A stretch of 8,529 bases of DNA from JAQBDA01 sp041301185 (lineage in GTDB: Bacteria; Chloroflexota; Anaerolineae; Anaerolineales; UBA4823): the NCBI GenBank assembly GCA_041301185.1, contig JBFYSV010000232.1, positions 1 to 8,529 on the forward strand, given 5' to 3'. Of the stretch, positions 6,525-8,529 are shown in pieces. The notes under the pieces are model-generated. The model was not told where the DNA came from and did no database searches. It saw only the letters and a program-made list of their open reading frames with translations. The position numbers and the translations under genes were made by a program. Each line of letters begins with the position of its first letter. Position 1 is the stretch's first letter.

Positions 6525-7784
6525 ATGATTGAATTTGAAGCTCCCAAACCAATTGCACAGCAGAGTTTTGCCCTGCAGACTGTTGCAGAGAATATGATGC
6601 GACCAGTGTCCAGCTATTTTGACGAGCATGAACACGAAATCCCCTGGGATTACATAAATTTCATGCACATGGCGATGCGCGCCACGGGCGCTGGCTCGCT
6701 GGCTCCCCGCGAGAGCAAGAAGAAAGAAGGTGAGGAGCCCAAGGAGAAACGCCCGCCCATCGGCTACCAGTCGCTGGCGTTTATGCTGGAGATGCTCTCC
6801 TGGGGCGATGTTGGCTTGTATCTGGTCACCCCCGGGGGAGGGCTGGGTGCGGCTGCCGTTGAAGCCTCCGGGACGCCTGAGCAGAAGCAGAAATTCCTGG
6901 CGAGATTCGCCCAGGAGAAACCGACTTTTGGGGCGATGGCGATGACCGAGCCGCAAGCGGGTTCGGATACTTCCGCCATCCGCACGACTGCGGTTCTTGA
7001 CCGGGAAACCAACGAGTGGGTATTGAACGGCGAGAAGATTTTCGTCACCGCCGGGCATAAATCGATGTGTGAAAGCGATGGTTTTGTTGTCGTCTGGGCT
7101 ACCATCGATCCGTCGGCGGGGCGAGCCGGGATGCGCTCATTTGTAGTTGAAGCTGGCTCGCCGGGGGCGACGGTGGCAAAGCTGGAGCACAAGCTGGGTA
7201 TTCGCGCCAGCGATACCGCCTCGATTGTCTTGCAAGACTGCCGGGTGCCTTTTGAGAATATCCTGGGTAGCCCGGAAGTCGTGACCGCTTCTACCACCAC
7301 CAAGGGTTTCAAGGGTGCCATGGCAACCTTCGATGCCACCCGCCCGCTGGTTGCCGGGACAGGCATCGGGGTGGCCCGCGCTACCCTCGAATTGCTCAAA
7401 CAGCTTCTCGAGCAGCAGGGAATCACCATCCGCTACGGCTTGCCCCGCCAGAAGCTGACCAACATCGAGCGCGAAGTGATTGATATGGAAATCATGCTGC
7501 GCTCGGCCTGGCTGCTGATCATCAAGGCAGTCTGGATGGCGGATAATAAAATGCACAATCCGTTGGAAGCATCGATGAGCAAGGTGCGGGCGGGGGACGT
7601 GGTGACCAAAATTACGCAGAAGGCAGTCGAGATCATGGGTCCGATTGGTTACGCACGCGACACTCTGCTGGAAAAATGGTTCCGGGATGCCAAGATCACC
7701 GATATTTACGAAGGTACCGGGCAGATCAACCGCTTGATTGTGGCGCGTCATATCCTCGGGTATAGCGGGCGCGAGCTGCGCTAG
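6525..7784 (+). CDS. Acyl-CoA dehydrogenase, catalytic subunit
   Basis: A 419-residue acyl-CoA dehydrogenase that would desaturate an acyl-CoA at C2-C3 with FAD and pass electrons to ETF (no ETF gene in the window). The catalytic Glu is E396 in Y-E-G-T, followed by the normal Q-I-N-R-L-I-V-A-R tail. The flavin-ring motif T141-E-P-Q-A-G-S147-D is intact and K-I-F-V-T-A-G (171-177) matches the MCAD W-I-T-N-G segment. T272-R273 match MCAD Thr255-Arg256. The cross-subunit FAD contacts look lost: R-x-x-F-G is replaced by I-T-I-R-Y-G (300-305), and Q-I-L-G-G is E369-I-M-G-P. Residues 62-77 form a Lys/Glu/Pro-rich insertion in the N-terminal helical domain. AGGAG at 6512-6516 lies 8 nt before the ATG. 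It is last in the four-gene cluster. The substrate is unknown; by analogy with paired FadE enzymes it may be bulky or ring-containing rather than a simple fatty acyl chain. Confidence 0.92.
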   Translation: MIEFEAPKPIAQQSFALQTVAENMMRPVSSYFDEHEHEIPWDYINFMHMAMRATGAGSLAPRESKKKEGEEPKEKRPPIGYQSLAFMLEMLSWGDVGLYLVTPGGGLGAAAVEASGTPEQKQKFLARFAQEKPTFGAMAMTEPQAGSDTSAIRTTAVLDRETNEWVLNGEKIFVTAGHKSMCESDGFVVVWATIDPSAGRAGMRSFVVEAGSPGATVAKLEHKLGIRASDTASIVLQDCRVPFENILGSPEVVTASTTTKGFKGAMATFDATRPLVAGTGIGVARATLELLKQLLEQQGITIRYGLPRQKLTNIEREVIDMEIMLRSAWLLIIKAVWMADNKMHNPLEASMSKVRAGDVVTKITQKAVEIMGPIGYARDTLLEKWFRDAKITDIYEGTGQINRLIVARHILGYSGRELR

Positions 7785-7871
7785 CCATATGGTCGCCTGG
7801 TTATTGCATTGTACCGGAGTGCTTCTCGAAAAACTGCGAATATTTTCTGGTATCCCTTACTGGTAAGAGTT

Positions 7872-8529
7872 ATGAAGCGAATCATTCTGAACATTAACAT
7901 TTTTCTCGCAGCAGGCTTGTTGCTGGCTTCAGCCTGCAGCCGCGCCTCCGAGGTGGAGATTACCCGGGCGGTCGAGACCCCAATGGCAACCCCGGTCACG
8001 CCCCAGCCGACTGTAGCGCTGCCTCCCTCCGCCACCCCCACTATGACGATCTCCCCAACCTCCACGGTCACGCCTTTCCCCACGCAGACCCCCCTCCCGA
8101 CCCTGACCTGGACACCCGACCCGTATGCGGGATACCGGATCGACGACCTGGCTAGGCGCAGTTATGGCGGCGGTGAGCTGGTGGTGGAGAGTACCCTGGC
8201 GGACAATAGCTATTTTACCCGGATGCTGGTCTCGTATCCGTCGGATGGTTTGACGGTCTACGGGTTCATGAATGTGCCCAAACAGGGAAACCCGCCTTAC
8301 CCGGTGGTCATTGCCCTTCATGGATACATTGACCCGGAAATATACAATACGGTGGATTACACAACCCGCTATGCGGATACCCTGGCTCGCTACGGCTACC
8401 TGGTACTGCACCCCAACCTGCGCGGTTACCCGCCTTCCGACTCTGGAGATAACCTCTTCCGGGTTGGGATGGCCGTGGATGTGCTCAACTTGATCGCCCT
8501 GGTGAAAGAGCACGGCGGCAAGCCTGGTT
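7872..8529 (+). CDS. Alpha/beta-hydrolase lipoprotein, peptidase S9-like (3' end outside window)
   Basis: Open from the ATG at 7872 to the right edge: 219 codons visible, no stop. Residues 4-21 are hydrophobic and end in A19-S20-A21-C22, a probable lipobox with Ala rather than Leu at -3. Residues 36-84 are a Thr/Pro-rich linker. The hydrolase domain then begins: Y-P-S-D-G at 122-126 with a following G-F-M-N-V-P strand, A-L-H-G-Y at 148-152 (oxyanion-hole HG), and N-L-R-G-Y at 182-186, the layout of prolyl-oligopeptidase-type (S9) and dienelactone-hydrolase-type enzymes. The nucleophile motif G-x-S-x-G would lie beyond the window, so activity cannot be judged. It is 87 bp after the acyl-CoA dehydrogenase; the gap shows no clear terminator or promoter, and the ribosome-binding site is weak. 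It may be a separate unit, since it is exported and its neighbours are cytoplasmic. Confidence 0.8.
   Translation, partial: MKRIILNINIFLAAGLLLASACSRASEVEITRAVETPMATPVTPQPTVALPPSATPTMTISPTSTVTPFPTQTPLPTLTWTPDPYAGYRIDDLARRSYGGGELVVESTLADNSYFTRMLVSYPSDGLTVYGFMNVPKQGNPPYPVVIALHGYIDPEIYNTVDYTTRYADTLARYGYLVLHPNLRGYPPSDSGDNLFRVGMAVDVLNLIALVKEHGGKPG

Noticed and set aside
6764..7751. Minus-strand frames of 221 and 204 codons opposite the catalytic acyl-CoA dehydrogenase
   Set aside because: They are shadows of a strongly conserved gene in GC-rich sequence, with low-complexity Ser/Pro/Ala-rich or His/Gln-rich composition and no recognisable motif.
7785..7871. Terminator after the acyl-CoA dehydrogenase operon
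   Set aside because: The only inverted repeat is CTTAC/GTAAG with a 2-nt gap, too short to form a stable hairpin, and there is no T run.
7929..8513. Minus-strand frame of 194 codons opposite the partial S9-like hydrolase
   Set aside because: The plus strand encodes a lipobox, a linker and alpha/beta-hydrolase motifs; the antisense frame is repetitive Gly/Arg-rich and unlike a real protein.

Overview
The window reads as a chromosomal segment of moderately GC-rich bacterial DNA. It holds a tRNA gene, seven protein genes (one cut by the right edge) and two well-formed promoters. Two lipoproteins carry long Thr/Pro-rich linkers right after the lipobox cysteine. That style, together with the gene set, suggests a Chloroflexota (Anaerolineae-like) bacterium. 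This is inference from style; no marker gene is present to prove it.

Layout. 1-220: tRNA-Pro(GGG) on the minus strand with its own consensus promoter, then a short leader. 221-1069: M23-family (LytM-type) zinc endopeptidase lipoprotein on the plus strand. 1125-3495: two tandem minus-strand paralogues of the alanine dehydrogenase / saccharopine dehydrogenase superfamily, 43 bp apart and probably one transcript. 3496-3665: divergent control region with an inverted-repeat pair and a strong plus-strand promoter whose start point is covered by a 16-bp TetR-type palindrome. 3666-7784: four plus-strand genes, namely a TetR/KstR2-like regulator, a metallo-beta-lactamase-fold hydrolase and two different acyl-CoA dehydrogenases. 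7872-8529: start of a second Thr/Pro-linker lipoprotein, an alpha/beta hydrolase of peptidase S9 type, running off the window.

How the genes may work together. The four-gene cluster looks like a self-regulated acyl-CoA catabolic operon. The regulator probably represses its own promoter and releases it on binding an acyl-CoA. The two acyl-CoA dehydrogenases are the most interesting part. Aligned by hand to medium-chain acyl-CoA dehydrogenase (MCAD), the first lacks the catalytic Glu at both known positions and lacks the flavin-ring-binding residues, but keeps the residues that contact FAD in the neighbouring subunit. The second shows the reverse pattern. Each seems to supply what the other lost, which predicts an obligate alpha2-beta2 enzyme with two active sites, like the mycobacterial steroid FadE pairs. 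The tandem dehydrogenase-like paralogues upstream are transcribed divergently. Both have Arg where alanine dehydrogenase has its substrate Lys, so their substrate is unknown.
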